A stretch of DNA of 64,000 bases from Nocardiopsis endophytica (GCF_027706725.1 NZ_JAQFWQ010000017.1:1-64000); one strand, 5' to 3'; positions 1 to 8,552 are shown, counted from the first letter of the stretch. The notes: generated by a model not told the origin, from the sequence alone. Made by a program: numbers and translations.

Positions 1-105
1 CCGAGATCAACACCAGTGCACCCCGCACCGCTGCCCCCTCGTTGATCTCGGGAGAAGCGACGCTACAACCGGCCTGGTAGGGGCGATTTCCCCGAGATCA
101 ACGAG
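1..105. repeat. Inverted repeat family around GTTGATCTCGGG
   Basis: CCGAGATCAAC at 1-11 is the reverse complement of GTTGATCTCGG at 41-51. CTCGTTGATCTCGGG at 38-52 is matched exactly in reverse complement at 91-105. Three copies in alternating orientation could fold as one of two hairpins. The first copy starts at base 1, so the repeat may extend to the left. A dispersed intergenic repeat or a terminator of the gene to the left are both possible. Confidence 0.6.
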
Positions 106-431
106 GAGCGGCACCAGGGGTGCGGGCGCCATGGGCGCGGGCGAGCACCTGCCCTCCCCGTCGCGTCGCCCACCCGCACCGCGAGGGGCCTCGCGCCCGG
201 CAGGCAGGGCCCGGGAACCGCCCCGCTGTCGCCGTCGCCGCCATCCACGGCGGCCACGCACACGCCCTACGGCCGACAGCGCTGCCGGAAGGGCCACCGG
301 CCTCCGTCGCCGCGCTCCTCCGACCGCGCCCGGGACGGCCCGGTCGGCACCTGCACCCCTGAGGCACCGACCGGGCGCGCCCCTTGCCCGCCGAGGGCAG
401 GGGCGGGGGCGGCTTCACCCGGGGCCGGGGC
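106..431. other. Intergenic stretch without a convincing gene
   Basis: Open frames occur on both strands here, but their translations are low-complexity Arg/Pro/Ala/Gly strings with no recognisable domain and no supporting ribosome site. The only structured element I see is the hairpin at 338-376. Confidence 0.5.
338..376 (-). terminator. Hairpin terminator of the rpmB-rpsN unit
   Basis: GCCCGGTCGG at 338-347 pairs perfectly with CCGACCGGGC at 367-376. It lies about 56 bases beyond the rpsN stop on the minus strand. There is no T-tract, as is usual for actinobacterial hairpin terminators. Confidence 0.5.
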
Positions 432-737
432 TCACCAGCTCGACTTGGTGATGCCCGGCAGCTCCCCTCGGTGGGCCATCTCACGGAAGCGGATCCGGGA
501 GAGCCCGGCCTTGCGGATGTAGCCCCGGGGCCGACCGTCCACCGCGTCGCGGTTGCGCACGCGCGTGCGGCTGGCGTCGCGCGGCTGGCGCGCCAGCGCG
601 CGCACGGCCTCGGCGCGCTCCTCGGGCCCGGTGTCCGGGTGGGCGATGATCCTCTTCAGCTCGGCCCGGCGCTCGGCGTACAGCGCCACGATCTCCTTGC
701 GGCGCTCGTTCTTGGCGAGCTTGCTCTTCTTGGCCAC
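432..737 (-). CDS. rpsN: 30S ribosomal protein S14, zinc-independent form
   Basis: This 101-residue protein is S14 of the small subunit. It starts AKKSKLAKN and carries the family features [14 protein letters not shown] and a C-terminal GITKSSW. It has no cysteine, so it lacks the paired CxxC zinc site of the C+ form and is the long C- paralogue. The start is GTG at 735-737, three bases after the rpmB stop, so the two genes are one unit. Actinobacteria typically keep such zinc-free copies for zinc starvation under Zur control. The Zur-type box upstream of rpmB fits that role. A hairpin follows the gene. Confidence 0.93.
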   Translation of the reverse strand: MAKKSKLAKNERRKEIVALYAERRAELKRIIAHPDTGPEERAEAVRALARQPRDASRTRVRNRDAVDGRPRGYIRKAGLSRIRFREMAHRGELPGITKSSW

Positions 738-740
738 GGC

Positions 741-977
741 TCAGACCCTCTCTCCGCGCGCGCGGATCTCCGCGACCACCCGCTCGATGCCCCGGCGGTC
801 GACGACCTTCATCCCCTTGGTGCTCACCCGAAGGCGCACCCAGCGGCGCTCCGACTCCAGCCAGTACCGCTTGGTCTGCAGGTTGACGTCGAACCGGCGG
901 CGGGTCCGCCGGTGGGAGTGGGAGACGTTGTTGCCGAACGCGGGCCTCTTGCCCGTCACCTGGCACACGCGTGACAT
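741..977 (-). CDS. rpmB: 50S ribosomal protein L28, zinc-independent form
   Basis: This 78-residue L28 begins [16 protein letters not shown] and continues [15 protein letters not shown], both classic for the family. Only one cysteine is present, so a four-cysteine zinc site cannot form. The ATG at 975-977 was chosen over an upstream frame extension because it gives the normal L28 N-terminus and has GAGAGGA about ten bases upstream. A 15-base palindrome resembling a Zur box lies about 50 bases upstream. The gene is co-directional with rpsN. L33 and S18 paralogues, often part of such operons, are absent here. Confidence 0.93.
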   Translation of the reverse strand: MSRVCQVTGKRPAFGNNVSHSHRRTRRRFDVNLQTKRYWLESERRWVRLRVSTKGMKVVDRRGIERVVAEIRARGERV

Positions 978-1028
978 GGACAGCACGTCCTCTCGGGTCG
1001 TTCCGGACCCGCCCACCCTACATCAGAA

Positions 1029-1043
1029 TGATAACCGTTTTCA
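1029..1043 (-). promoter_or_regulatory. Zur-type operator upstream of rpmB-rpsN
   Basis: TGATAACCGTTTTCA is a 7-1-7 palindrome with one mismatched pair, matching the actinobacterial Zur pattern TGAAAAyGrTTTTCA closely. It is 52 bases upstream of the rpmB start in the short gap before that gene. On the minus strand it contains TATCAT, a possible -10 element, so a bound repressor would block the promoter. Confidence 0.75.
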
Positions 1044-1055
1044 TTTCCGGCCCCG

Positions 1056-2015
1056 TCACTCCCCGTCCAGGGCCCGGCGCAGCAGCACGGGATCCACGGT
1101 CCCGCCCGAGACGACCGCCACCACCGCCTCCCCGCGCACGTGCCCCGCCAGGTGGGCCGCGACCGCGAGCGCCCCGCTGGGCTCGGCCACCACGCGCGCC
1201 TCCCGCGCGATCACCCCCATCGCGTGCACGATCTCCTCCTCGGTGACCGTCACCACGCCGTCAAGGCGCTCCTTCATGTGGGCGAAGGTCAGCTCCGAGG
1301 GCCCCACCCGGACCCCGTCGGCCACCGTCCTCCCGGTGCGCTCGGGGCTCCAGGACACCAGGCGCCCCTCCCCCAGCCCCTCGGCGGTCTCGGCGGCCAG
1401 CTCGGGCTCCACCCCGACCACCCGCACGTCCGGCCGCAGCCCCTTGACCGCGGTCGCCGTCCCGGAGGCCAGGCCGCCCCCGCCCACCGGCACCACCACC
1501 GTGTCGGCGCCGCCCAGGTCTTCCACGACCTCCAGCCCCACCGTCCCCTGCCCGGCGATCACCTCCCGGTCGTCGAAGGGCGGCACCAGCACCATGCCGC
1601 GCCGCAGGGCGATGTCGCCCGCGGCCTCGGCCCGCCGCGCCGGCGGGACCGGCACGATCTCGGCCCCCAGGCGCCGCATCCCGTCCAGCTTCACCTTCGG
1701 CGCCCCCTCGGGCACTACGACGACACAGGGGACCTCCTCGGACCGCGCGGCGAAGGCCAGCGCCTGCCCATGGTTGCCCGACGAATGGGTGACCACCCCG
1801 GCCGCCCTGCGCCGCGCCGGCAGCGCGCGCACGGCGTTCACGGCCCCGCGGATCTTGAAGGCCCCGATGGGCTGGAGGTTCTCCGGCTTGAGCCACAGCC
1901 GCCCCTCGGCCCAAGGGCAGGACAGGAGCGGCGTGCGAACCGCCCTGCGCCGGATCCGCCCCGACGCCGCCTGCACGTCCGCCAGTGTGATCAGCTCGAT
2001 GCCACTGCGTTCCAT
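1056..2015 (-). CDS. PLP-dependent threonine/serine dehydratase-like enzyme
   Basis: This 319-residue fold-type II PLP enzyme resembles the short catabolic threonine dehydratase/serine racemase group. KPENLQPIGAFKIRG contains the Schiff-base lysine, Lys54 from the chosen start. SSGNHGQ is the substrate/cofactor loop, and VGGGGLASG is the glycine-rich phosphate loop. There is no C-terminal ACT regulatory domain, so it is unlike feedback-inhibited IlvA. The ATG at 2015 gives a normal length. An alternative ATG at 2027 also fits, and neither has a strong ribosome site. It is divergent from the flavin-reductase-like gene. The exact substrate (L-Thr, L-Ser or a D/L racemisation) cannot be decided. 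Confidence 0.85.
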   Translation of the reverse strand: MERSGIELITLADVQAASGRIRRRAVRTPLLSCPWAEGRLWLKPENLQPIGAFKIRGAVNAVRALPARRRAAGVVTHSSGNHGQALAFAARSEEVPCVVVVPEGAPKVKLDGMRRLGAEIVPVPPARRAEAAGDIALRRGMVLVPPFDDREVIAGQGTVGLEVVEDLGGADTVVVPVGGGGLASGTATAVKGLRPDVRVVGVEPELAAETAEGLGEGRLVSWSPERTGRTVADGVRVGPSELTFAHMKERLDGVVTVTEEEIVHAMGVIAREARVVAEPSGALAVAAHLAGHVRGEAVVAVVSGGTVDPVLLRRALDGE

Positions 2016-2112
2016 GCCCGTTCCCATTCCCCCCGCGGGCACCGCGGACCCCCTCCCCCTCCCCGGGATCCCGCCGCACACGCCCCCGCTCGCGCCGCCG
2101 ATAATGAAGGGG

Positions 2113-2706
2113 ATGCGTACCGAGTTCACCGCCGAGGACCTCCCCGGGCGGGCCTTCTACAAGATGCTCACGGCCGTCGTCGTCCCGCGCCCCATCGCCT
2201 GGGTCGCGACGGTCTCCGCCACGGGGAGCGACAACCTCGCCCCGCACTCCTTCTTCACCGTCTCCTGCGCCGAGCCGCCGATCGTGCAGTTCACCTCGGT
2301 CGGCCGCAAGGACAGCCTGCGCAACATCGAGGAGACCGGCGAGTTCACCGTCAACCTCGCCGCCGAGCCGCTGATGGAGCAGGTCAACGCCACCTCCGCC
2401 CCGCTGGAGCGCGGTGACAGCGAGTTCGACGCGGCCGGGCTGGCGCGCGAGCCCGGGGCCGTCGTGAAGGCCCCCCGGGTGGCCGCGAGCCCGGTGGCCC
2501 TGGAGTGCCGCCTGCACTCCACGCTGCTGCTCGGCGACTCCACGGTGGTGTTCGGGCGGGTCGTCCACGTGGCCGTGGACGCCTCCGTCCTCGACGGCTC
2601 CCACCCGGAGGTGACACGCCTGCGCCCGCTGTCCCGCCTCGGCCGCAACGAATGGGGGACACTCGGCGGGGTCGTGGCCCTGGACCGGCCCACCGGACGC
2701 CCGTAG
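2113..2706 (+). CDS. Flavin reductase-like FMN-binding split-barrel protein
   Basis: This protein of about 197 residues belongs to the flavin reductase-like split-barrel family. It has the typical PRPIAWVATV strand, the NLAPHSFFTVSC region, PPIVQFT, and a tail naming a relevant residue pattern (RLGRNEWGTL). Members bind FMN, and some reduce flavin with NAD(P)H, others being of unknown function. The ATG at 2113 follows GAAGGGG almost directly. The in-frame ATG at 2104 is possible and might be leaderless. It lies upstream of, and in the same direction as, the exporter gene, but that gene has its own promoter. Confidence 0.8.
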   Translation: MRTEFTAEDLPGRAFYKMLTAVVVPRPIAWVATVSATGSDNLAPHSFFTVSCAEPPIVQFTSVGRKDSLRNIEETGEFTVNLAAEPLMEQVNATSAPLERGDSEFDAAGLAREPGAVVKAPRVAASPVALECRLHSTLLLGDSTVVFGRVVHVAVDASVLDGSHPEVTRLRPLSRLGRNEWGTLGGVVALDRPTGRP

Positions 2707-2743
2707 CCGCGGGCGCGCCCCTGGACGCGGGCCGCCGTCCGCC

Positions 2744-2774
2744 TTGACCTCGAGTTAACTCAAGGTCTTAATGT
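2744..2774 (+). promoter_or_regulatory. SoxR/MerR-type promoter of the ABC exporter
   Basis: TTGACC (2744-2749) and TAATGT (2769-2774) are separated by 19 bases, the elongated spacer typical of MerR-family promoters. The spacer contains CCTCGAGTTAACTCAAGG (2748-2765), which matches the enterobacterial SoxR box CCTCAAGTTAACTTGAGG at 15 of 18 positions and is centred correctly. No soxR gene is in the window. Confidence 0.72.
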
Positions 2775-2829
2775 GCTCGTGCCAAGCGCGCCCCAGGGCG
2801 CCGACCCACGAGAGGCCGGTGAGCCGGAC

Positions 2830-4785
2830 ATGAGCATGGAGATGACCGCGTGGCACTCGCTGTACATGGCGATGCACGCGGAACAGGACAAGCGCCCGTT
2901 CTCCAAGGAGACGCTGAAGCGCATCGGCCGGTTCGCGGCCCCGCACCGCACACGGCTCGGCGCCTTCCTGGTGCTGAGCGTCGTGCTGGCCGTCCTGGCC
3001 GTGGCGACCCCCGTGCTGGCGGGCCGCGTGGTCAACGCCATCATCGACGGCCGGGACCTGGGCCTGGTCGCGGGGCTCGCCGCGCTCATCGCGCTCATCG
3101 CCGTGGGCGAGGCGGGCTTCGGCCTGCTGAACCGCTGGCTGTCGGCGGGCCTGGGCGAGAGCCTGATCCTGGACCTGCGCACCGCGGTCTACGACCACGT
3201 GCAGCGCATGCCGGTCGCCTTCTTCACCCGCACCCGCACCGGCGCCCTCGTCAGCAGGCTGAACAACGACGTCATCGGCGCCCAGCGCGCGTTCAGCGAC
3301 ATCCTGTCCGGCGTCGTCAGCAACATCGTGACACTGCTGCTGACCCTGGTCGTGATGGTCAACATCTCCTGGCAGATCACCCTGCTGTCACTGGTGCTGC
3401 TCCCGCTCTTCCTGATCCCCGCCCGGCGCATGGGCTCCCGTCTGGCCCGCCTGGAGCGCGAGTCGGCCCACCACGACGCCGCCATGGGCACCCAGATGAC
3501 CGAGCGCTTCTCCGCCCCGGGCGCCACCCTGGTCAAGCTGTTCGGGCGCCCTGAGCAGGAGTCGGCCGAATTCGCCACGCGCGCGCGGCGGGTGCGCGAC
3601 ATCGGTGTGCGCACGGCGATGGTGCAGGAGGTCTTCTTCACCGCACTGACCCTGGTCTCGGCGCTGGCCCTGGCCCTGGTCTACGGCCTGGGCGGCTACT
3701 ACGTCTTCACCGGCGGCCTGGACTCGGGCTCGGTGGTCTCCATGGCCCTGCTGCTCACCCGCCTGTACGCGCCGCTGACCGCCCTGGCCAGCGCCCGCGT
3801 GGAGATCATGAGCGCGCTGGTCAGCTTCAGCCGCGTCTTCGAGGTGCTCGACCTGGAGCCGCTGGTCAAGGAGCGCCCCGACGCGCGGCCGGTCCCCGAC
3901 GGCCCCGCCGACGTGGAGTTCGACGGGGTCGAGTTCGGCTACCCCAAGGCGTCGGCGTTCTCCCTGGCCTCCCTGGAGGAAGTCGCCGACCTGGACGACC
4001 GCGACGAGGGGCAGGTGCTGCACGGGGTCTCCTTCCGCGCGGCGCCCGGCGAGACCGTGGCCCTGGTGGGCTCCTCGGGCGCCGGCAAGTCCACCATCGC
4101 CCAGCTCATCCCGCGCCTGTACGACACGGACGCCGGGGCGGTGCGCGTCGGCGGGACCGACGTGCGCGACCTGACCGCCGAGTCGCTGCGCCGCTCGGTC
4201 GGCATGGTCACCCAGGACGGGCACCTGTTCCACGACACCGTGCGCGCCAACCTGCGCTTCGCCGCCCCCGAGGCCTCCGACGGGCAGCTGTGGGACGCGC
4301 TGCGCCGGGCGCGGCTGGACGGGCTGGTGGCGGGGCTGCCGGACGGCCTGGACACCATCGTCGGCGAGCGCGGCTACCGCTTCTCCGGCGGCGAGCGGCA
4401 GCGGCTGACCATCGCCCGGCTGCTGCTGGCCTCCCCGCGCGTGGTGATCCTGGACGAGGCCACCTCCAGCCTGGACGCCACCTCCGAGGCGGCGGTGCAG
4501 GAGGCCCTGGCCGAGGCGCTGCACGGGCGCACGGCGGTGGTCATCGCGCACCGGCTGTCCACGATCCAGGCGGCCGACCGGATCCTGGTGGTCGAGGAGG
4601 GGCGCATCGCCGAGCAGGGCACCCACGAGGAGCTGCTGGCGGCGGGCGGCCGGTACAGCGAACTGCACCGCACCCAGTTCGCGGCCGCGGAGGGGGCCGC
4701 CGAGGGGGCCGCTCCGGGCACCGCGGCCGCCCGGGGGGCGAACGGCGCGGGCACGCCGTCCCGCGGCGCGCTCGACCCGGCCTGA
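2830..4785 (+). CDS. ABC transporter, fused membrane and ATPase domains (half-exporter)
   Basis: This 651-residue type IV exporter half has a six-helix membrane domain (about residues 35-330) and a C-terminal nucleotide-binding domain. The ATPase has Walker A GSSGAGKST (Lys420), signature FSGGERQRL, Walker B VVILDEATSSLD and the switch histidine in AHRLSTI. It should act as a homodimer or pair with another half. ATG 2830 is preferred because the GTG at 2773 lies inside the -10 element. Its SoxR-like promoter points to induction by redox-active compounds. In Streptomyces coelicolor an ABC transporter (SCO7008) is a known SoxR target, so export of a redox-cycling metabolite or drug is a reasonable inference. 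The C-terminal 40 residues are low-complexity Ala/Gly. Confidence 0.92.
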   Translation: MSMEMTAWHSLYMAMHAEQDKRPFSKETLKRIGRFAAPHRTRLGAFLVLSVVLAVLAVATPVLAGRVVNAIIDGRDLGLVAGLAALIALIAVGEAGFGLLNRWLSAGLGESLILDLRTAVYDHVQRMPVAFFTRTRTGALVSRLNNDVIGAQRAFSDILSGVVSNIVTLLLTLVVMVNISWQITLLSLVLLPLFLIPARRMGSRLARLERESAHHDAAMGTQMTERFSAPGATLVKLFGRPEQESAEFATRARRVRDIGVRTAMVQEVFFTALTLVSALALALVYGLGGYYVFTGGLDSGSVVSMALLLTRLYAPLTALASARVEIMSALVSFSRVFEVLDLEPLVKERPDARPVPDGPADVEFDGVEFGYPKASAFSLASLEEVADLDDRDEGQVLHGVSFRAAPGETVALVGSSGAGKSTIAQLIPRLYDTDAGAVRVGGTDVRDLTAESLRRSVGMVTQDGHLFHDTVRANLRFAAPEASDGQLWDALRRARLDGLVAGLPDGLDTIVGERGYRFSGGERQRLTIARLLLASPRVVILDEATSSLDATSEAAVQEALAEALHGRTAVVIAHRLSTIQAADRILVVEEGRIAEQGTHEELLAAGGRYSELHRTQFAAAEGAAEGAAPGTAAARGANGAGTPSRGALDPA

Positions 4786-4848
4786 CTCGCCTGAAGTGCC
4801 CTGCTCCGCCGACGCTGCCGCCCGGGCGGCGGCGCTTCCGCCGAGACC

Positions 4849-4884
4849 GACGCGGGTACGGCCCCTTCAGGCCGTACCCGCGTC
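4849..4884. terminator. Bidirectional hairpin terminator
   Basis: A perfect 15-base inverted repeat (4849-4863 with 4870-4884, loop of 6) lies between the convergent ABC exporter and aldehyde dehydrogenase genes. It can serve both. Confidence 0.8.
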
Positions 4885-4951
4885 CTCGTCCGCTCCTGCC
4901 CGCTCCTCAGGCCCCGCCCCTGTCAGGACGGCGCCGGCGCCGGGGCATCCG

Positions 4952-6502
4952 TCAGAGGAACTCCACCCCCTGGGCCAGCGGCAGCCCACCGCCGTAGTTC
5001 ACCGTGTTGGTGGCCCGGCGCATGTACGCCTTCCACGAGTCCGAGCCCGACTCACGGCCGCCGCCGGTCTCCTTCTCCCCGCCGAACGCGCCGCCGATCT
5101 CGGCGCCCGAGGTGCCGATGTTGACGTTGACGATGCCGCAGTCCGACCCGGCCGCCGACACGAACCGCTCCGCCTCGGCCTGGTCCCGGGTGAACAGCGC
5201 CGACGACAGCCCCTGCGGCACCCCGTTGTGCAGCTCCACCGCCTCCTCGAAGGTGCGGTAGGTCATCACGTACAGGATCGGGGCGAAGGTCTCCTCCTCC
5301 ACCACCGGCGTCTGACCGGGCATGCGCACCAGCGCGGGCTCGACGTAGTAGGCCCCGGGCGCGGCGTCCTCGCCGACCCGGCCGCCCCCGGTGACCACGG
5401 TTCCGCCCTCGGCCCGGGCGCGGTCCAGCGCGTCCTGCATGGCGCCGTGCCCGCGCTCGGAGATCAGCGGCCCGACCAGGGTGCCGTCGTCGAAGGGGTC
5501 GCCGATGCGCTCGCGCAGCTGCCGGTAGGCGCCGGCCAGGCGCTCGGTGACCTCCTCGGCCACGTCCTCGTGCACGATCAGGCGGCGCAGCGAGGTGCAG
5601 CGCTGCCCGGCGGTGCCCGCCGCGGCGAACACGCTGCCGCGCACCACCAGGTCCAGGTCGGCCGAGGGGGCGACCACCGCGGCGTTGTTGCCGCCCAGCT
5701 CCAGCAGGCAGCGGCCCAGGCGGGCGGAGACCCGCGGCCCCACCGCGCGGCCCATGGCCACCGACCCGGTGGCCGAGACCAGCGCCACCCGCGGGTCGTC
5801 CACCAGGTGCTCGCCGACCTCGCGGCCGCCCAGCACCACCCGGTGCAGCCCCTCGGGGGCGCCGGTGTCGGCGGCGGCCCGCCGCAGCAGCGCGTCGCAG
5901 GCCAGCGCGGTCAGCGGGGTGGTGTCGGAGGGCTTCCACACCACGGTGTTCCCGCACACCAGCGCGATCGCGGTGTTCCAGGACCACACCGCCACCGGGA
6001 AGTTGAAGGCGGTGATCACCCCGACCACGCCCAGCGGGTGCCAGGTCTCCATCAGCCGGTGGCCGGGCCGCTCCGAGGGCATGGTGCGGCCGTAGAGCTG
6101 CCGGGACAGGCCCACCGCGAAGTCGCAGACGTCGATCATCTCCTGCACCTCCCCGGCGGCCTCGGAGCGGATCTTGCCCGCCTCGATGGTGACCAGGTCG
6201 GCGAGGTCCTGCTTGTGCTCGCGCAGCAGCTCGCCCAGGCGGCGCACGAGCTGCCCGCGCACGGGGGCGGGGGTGTCCCGCCACACGCGGCGGAAGGCCT
6301 CGTCGGCGGCGGTGACGGCCTGCTCGGTGGTCTTGGCGGTGCCGAAGTCCAGCCGGAACAGCTCCTCGCCGGTGATGGGGGTGCGCGCCCGCCCGGGGGC
6401 GCCCCCGTCGTCGGGGAGGCGGGCCGCGCCGCACGCCTCGAGGGCGGCGGTGGCGCGCTCGGCGAGGCCGGCGGTGTCGGGGAGGGTCGTGGTGAACGGC
6501 AT
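4952..6502 (-). CDS. ALDH7-type dehydrogenase, probable L-piperidine-6-carboxylate (aminoadipate semialdehyde) dehydrogenase
   Basis: This 516-residue NAD-dependent aldehyde dehydrogenase carries ALDH7 features: LYGRTMPSERPGHRL, GVITAFNFPVAVW, LELGGNNAAVV and the catalytic cysteine in GQRCTS (Cys302). ALDH7 enzymes oxidise alpha-aminoadipate semialdehyde, in equilibrium with piperideine-6-carboxylate, in lysine breakdown. In actinomycetes the enzyme usually accompanies lysine 6-aminotransferase, but no aminotransferase gene is adjacent here. The ATG at 6502 has GGAGAGAG upstream and gives the normal N-terminus. An upstream frame extension to 6565 was rejected. It is divergent from the pyroglutamyl-peptidase homologue and converges on the exporter. 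Confidence 0.85.
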   Translation of the reverse strand: MPFTTTLPDTAGLAERATAALEACGAARLPDDGGAPGRARTPITGEELFRLDFGTAKTTEQAVTAADEAFRRVWRDTPAPVRGQLVRRLGELLREHKQDLADLVTIEAGKIRSEAAGEVQEMIDVCDFAVGLSRQLYGRTMPSERPGHRLMETWHPLGVVGVITAFNFPVAVWSWNTAIALVCGNTVVWKPSDTTPLTALACDALLRRAAADTGAPEGLHRVVLGGREVGEHLVDDPRVALVSATGSVAMGRAVGPRVSARLGRCLLELGGNNAAVVAPSADLDLVVRGSVFAAAGTAGQRCTSLRRLIVHEDVAEEVTERLAGAYRQLRERIGDPFDDGTLVGPLISERGHGAMQDALDRARAEGGTVVTGGGRVGEDAAPGAYYVEPALVRMPGQTPVVEEETFAPILYVMTYRTFEEAVELHNGVPQGLSSALFTRDQAEAERFVSAAGSDCGIVNVNIGTSGAEIGGAFGGEKETGGGRESGSDSWKAYMRRATNTVNYGGGLPLAQGVEFL

Positions 6503-6695
6503 GCGTGATCTCTCTCCATCGAGAGCCGTGGGGTCCGGTCGTCGGCGGCATGTGGACGCCGCCACACGCCGGGTCTACCCCGGATCGCGCCGGGCCTCAC
6601 CCGTGCGCCGCGAGCGCCGCCGCGCCGGGGCCGGTGTCGCTGCGGGCATGTAGACTCACGCCCCGTTCGGACCGACGACCCGCGAACATGGAGCC

Positions 6696-7847
6696 ATGGA
6701 CGCCACCCCCACCACCGCCGAGGAGGACCGCGCCCGAGGCGAGGCGCCGCGGCTGCTGCTGCGCCGCTCCGGGTTCGCCGCGGCGGCCCCGCTGTTCACC
6801 GCCGACCTGGCGGGGGCCGCCGGGGCCGAGGACGCCGCGCGGATCGTCACCTCGCACGGGCACCGGCTGTGGTCGGAGGCGGCCCGCAGCGGGCAGGCCG
6901 GGGACGACCGGCCGCTGTACTGGGCACGGCTGACGCTCGCCGCGATCCTGCGCTCCTGGGAGCCGCCGTTCGCGCTGGCCGGCGAGGAGCGCGCCGCGCT
7001 GCTGCGCCGCCTGGAGTACGCCTCCCGCGGCCACGACGACCTGGTCTTCGCCCCCGACGACCGGCAGCTCAGGGTGATCGTCACCGGGTTCGACCCGTTC
7101 GGGCTGGACGAGGACGTGCGCCGGTCCAACCCGTCGGGGGCGGCGGCGCTGGCGCTGCACGGAACCTCGTTCGAGGCCGGGGGGCACACGGCCGTGGTGC
7201 GCGCGGCGGTGTTCCCGGTGCGCTGGCGGGACTTCACCGAGGGCATGGCCGAGCAGACGCTGATGCCGCACTACGGGGCCACGGCGGCCCCGGCCGACGC
7301 GGTGATCACCGTCAGCCGGGGGCGCGAGGGCCGGTTCGACCTGGAGGCCTACAACGGCGCCTGGCGCGGCGGCCGGGCCGACAACGAGGACCACGGCGCC
7401 CAGGGGCCGATCCCGCTGCCCGGCGGCATGGGGCTGCCGGACCCGCCGCCGCAGTGGTGCCGGTCCACGCTGCCCCGCCGCGCGATCATCGAGGGCGCCG
7501 CGGGGCGCTTCCCGATCGTGGACAACACCGAGGTCACCGAGATCCCGGCCGGCGCCGAGGAGCCGGTCGTGCGCCCCGGCGGCCCGACCGAGGGCTCCCG
7601 GGCGCGCGCGGGCGGCGGCGGGGGCTACCTCTCCAATGAGATCGCCTACCGCAACACCCTGCTGCGCGACACCACGGGCCGCGGCATCCCCGCCGGGCAT
7701 GTGCACACGCCGAAGCTGGAACTGGCCACCGACGACCCGTCGGCGGTCACCGACCCCGACTTCGAGCGCGACCGGGCCGACATCACCGAGCAGCTGAGGG
7801 CCATCGTGATGGCCGCGGTCCGGGCCCACACCGAGGCCGGGGAGTAG
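6696..7847 (+). CDS. Pyroglutamyl-peptidase I homologue with catalytic Cys apparently replaced by Ser
   Basis: This 383-residue protein has the pyroglutamyl-peptidase (C15) core from about residue 127 to 345, after a helical N-terminal extension of about 125 residues absent from the classical enzyme of about 215 residues. VTGFDPFG marks the first strand. A glutamate in RFDLEAYN (Glu217) and the histidine in AGHVHTP (His337 or 335) fit two members of the Glu-Cys-His triad. At the cysteine position (classically VCN) it reads LSN, placing Ser313 there. It is therefore either inactive, a serine variant, or a binding protein. A weak GGAGCC sits directly before the ATG. Confidence 0.75.
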   Translation: MDATPTTAEEDRARGEAPRLLLRRSGFAAAAPLFTADLAGAAGAEDAARIVTSHGHRLWSEAARSGQAGDDRPLYWARLTLAAILRSWEPPFALAGEERAALLRRLEYASRGHDDLVFAPDDRQLRVIVTGFDPFGLDEDVRRSNPSGAAALALHGTSFEAGGHTAVVRAAVFPVRWRDFTEGMAEQTLMPHYGATAAPADAVITVSRGREGRFDLEAYNGAWRGGRADNEDHGAQGPIPLPGGMGLPDPPPQWCRSTLPRRAIIEGAAGRFPIVDNTEVTEIPAGAEEPVVRPGGPTEGSRARAGGGGGYLSNEIAYRNTLLRDTTGRGIPAGHVHTPKLELATDDPSAVTDPDFERDRADITEQLRAIVMAAVRAHTEAGE

Positions 7848-7865
7848 CGGCCGCGCCGCCGCGCG

Positions 7866-8552
7866 CTACCCGGACGCCGAGCCCTCGGTGTCCATCAGGC
7901 CGGAGCGGTAGGCCCACGCGGCGATCTCCACCCTGTTGCGGGCGTGCAGCTTCGCCTGGACGCTCGCCAGGTGGGTCTTGACCGTGCTCAGCGACACGAA
8001 GAGGCGCTCGGCCGCCTCCGTGTTGGTCAGCCCCTCGGCCACCGCCCGCACCGTGTCCAGCTCCCGCTCGGTGAGCCCCTTGCGGCGCGCCTCCTCCTCC
8101 GGGCGCCGTGACGCGCGGAGGGCGGGCCGGGCGAAGTGCTTGAGCAGCCGCACCGTGACGTTCGGCGCCACCAGCGCGTCGCCGCGGGCGGCCGCGCGCA
8201 CCGCCTCGATCAGCAGCGCCGGACCGGCGTCCTTGAGCAGGAACCCCACGGCTCCGCCCTGCAGCGCCGCGTGCACGTACTCGTCCAGGTCGAAGGTGGT
8301 CACCACGACCACCTTGAGGGGGTCGGCCACCCCCGGCCCGGCGAGCCTGCGGGTCGCCTCCAGGCCGTCCACGCCGGGCATGCGGATGTCCATCAGCACC
8401 ACGTCCGGCCTGAGCTCCCCGGCCAGGCGCAGCGCCTCCAGGCCGTCCCCGGCCTCCCCGGCCACCTCGATGCCCTCCTCGGCCTCCAGCATGTACCGGA
8501 AGCCGGTCCGCACCATCGCCTGGTCGTCGGCGAGCAGCACCCGGATCGTCAA
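7866..8552 (-). CDS. NarL/FixJ-type response regulator
   Basis: This 228-residue regulator has an N-terminal receiver (VLLADDQ, phosphoacceptor Asp55 in MDIRMPG, Lys in FLLKDA) and a C-terminal LuxR-type helix-turn-helix (LTERELDTVRAVAEG, then SLSTVKTHL). The start is TTG at 8552, whose bases overlap the stop of the kinase gene, so translation is coupled. An internal GTG would truncate the first strand. It is the partner of the adjacent histidine kinase and ends next to the convergent pyroglutamyl-peptidase homologue. Confidence 0.93.
   Translation of the reverse strand: MTIRVLLADDQAMVRTGFRYMLEAEEGIEVAGEAGDGLEALRLAGELRPDVVLMDIRMPGVDGLEATRRLAGPGVADPLKVVVVTTFDLDEYVHAALQGGAVGFLLKDAGPALLIEAVRAAARGDALVAPNVTVRLLKHFARPALRASRRPEEEARRKGLTERELDTVRAVAEGLTNTEAAERLFVSLSTVKTHLASVQAKLHARNRVEIAAWAYRSGLMDTEGSASG

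Noticed and set aside
553-2112. Long plus-strand frame ahead of the flavin reductase-like protein
   Set aside because: It is antisense to rpsN, rpmB and the dehydratase, and its translation is low-complexity Ser/Arg/Pro. The protein domain begins only at about 2113.
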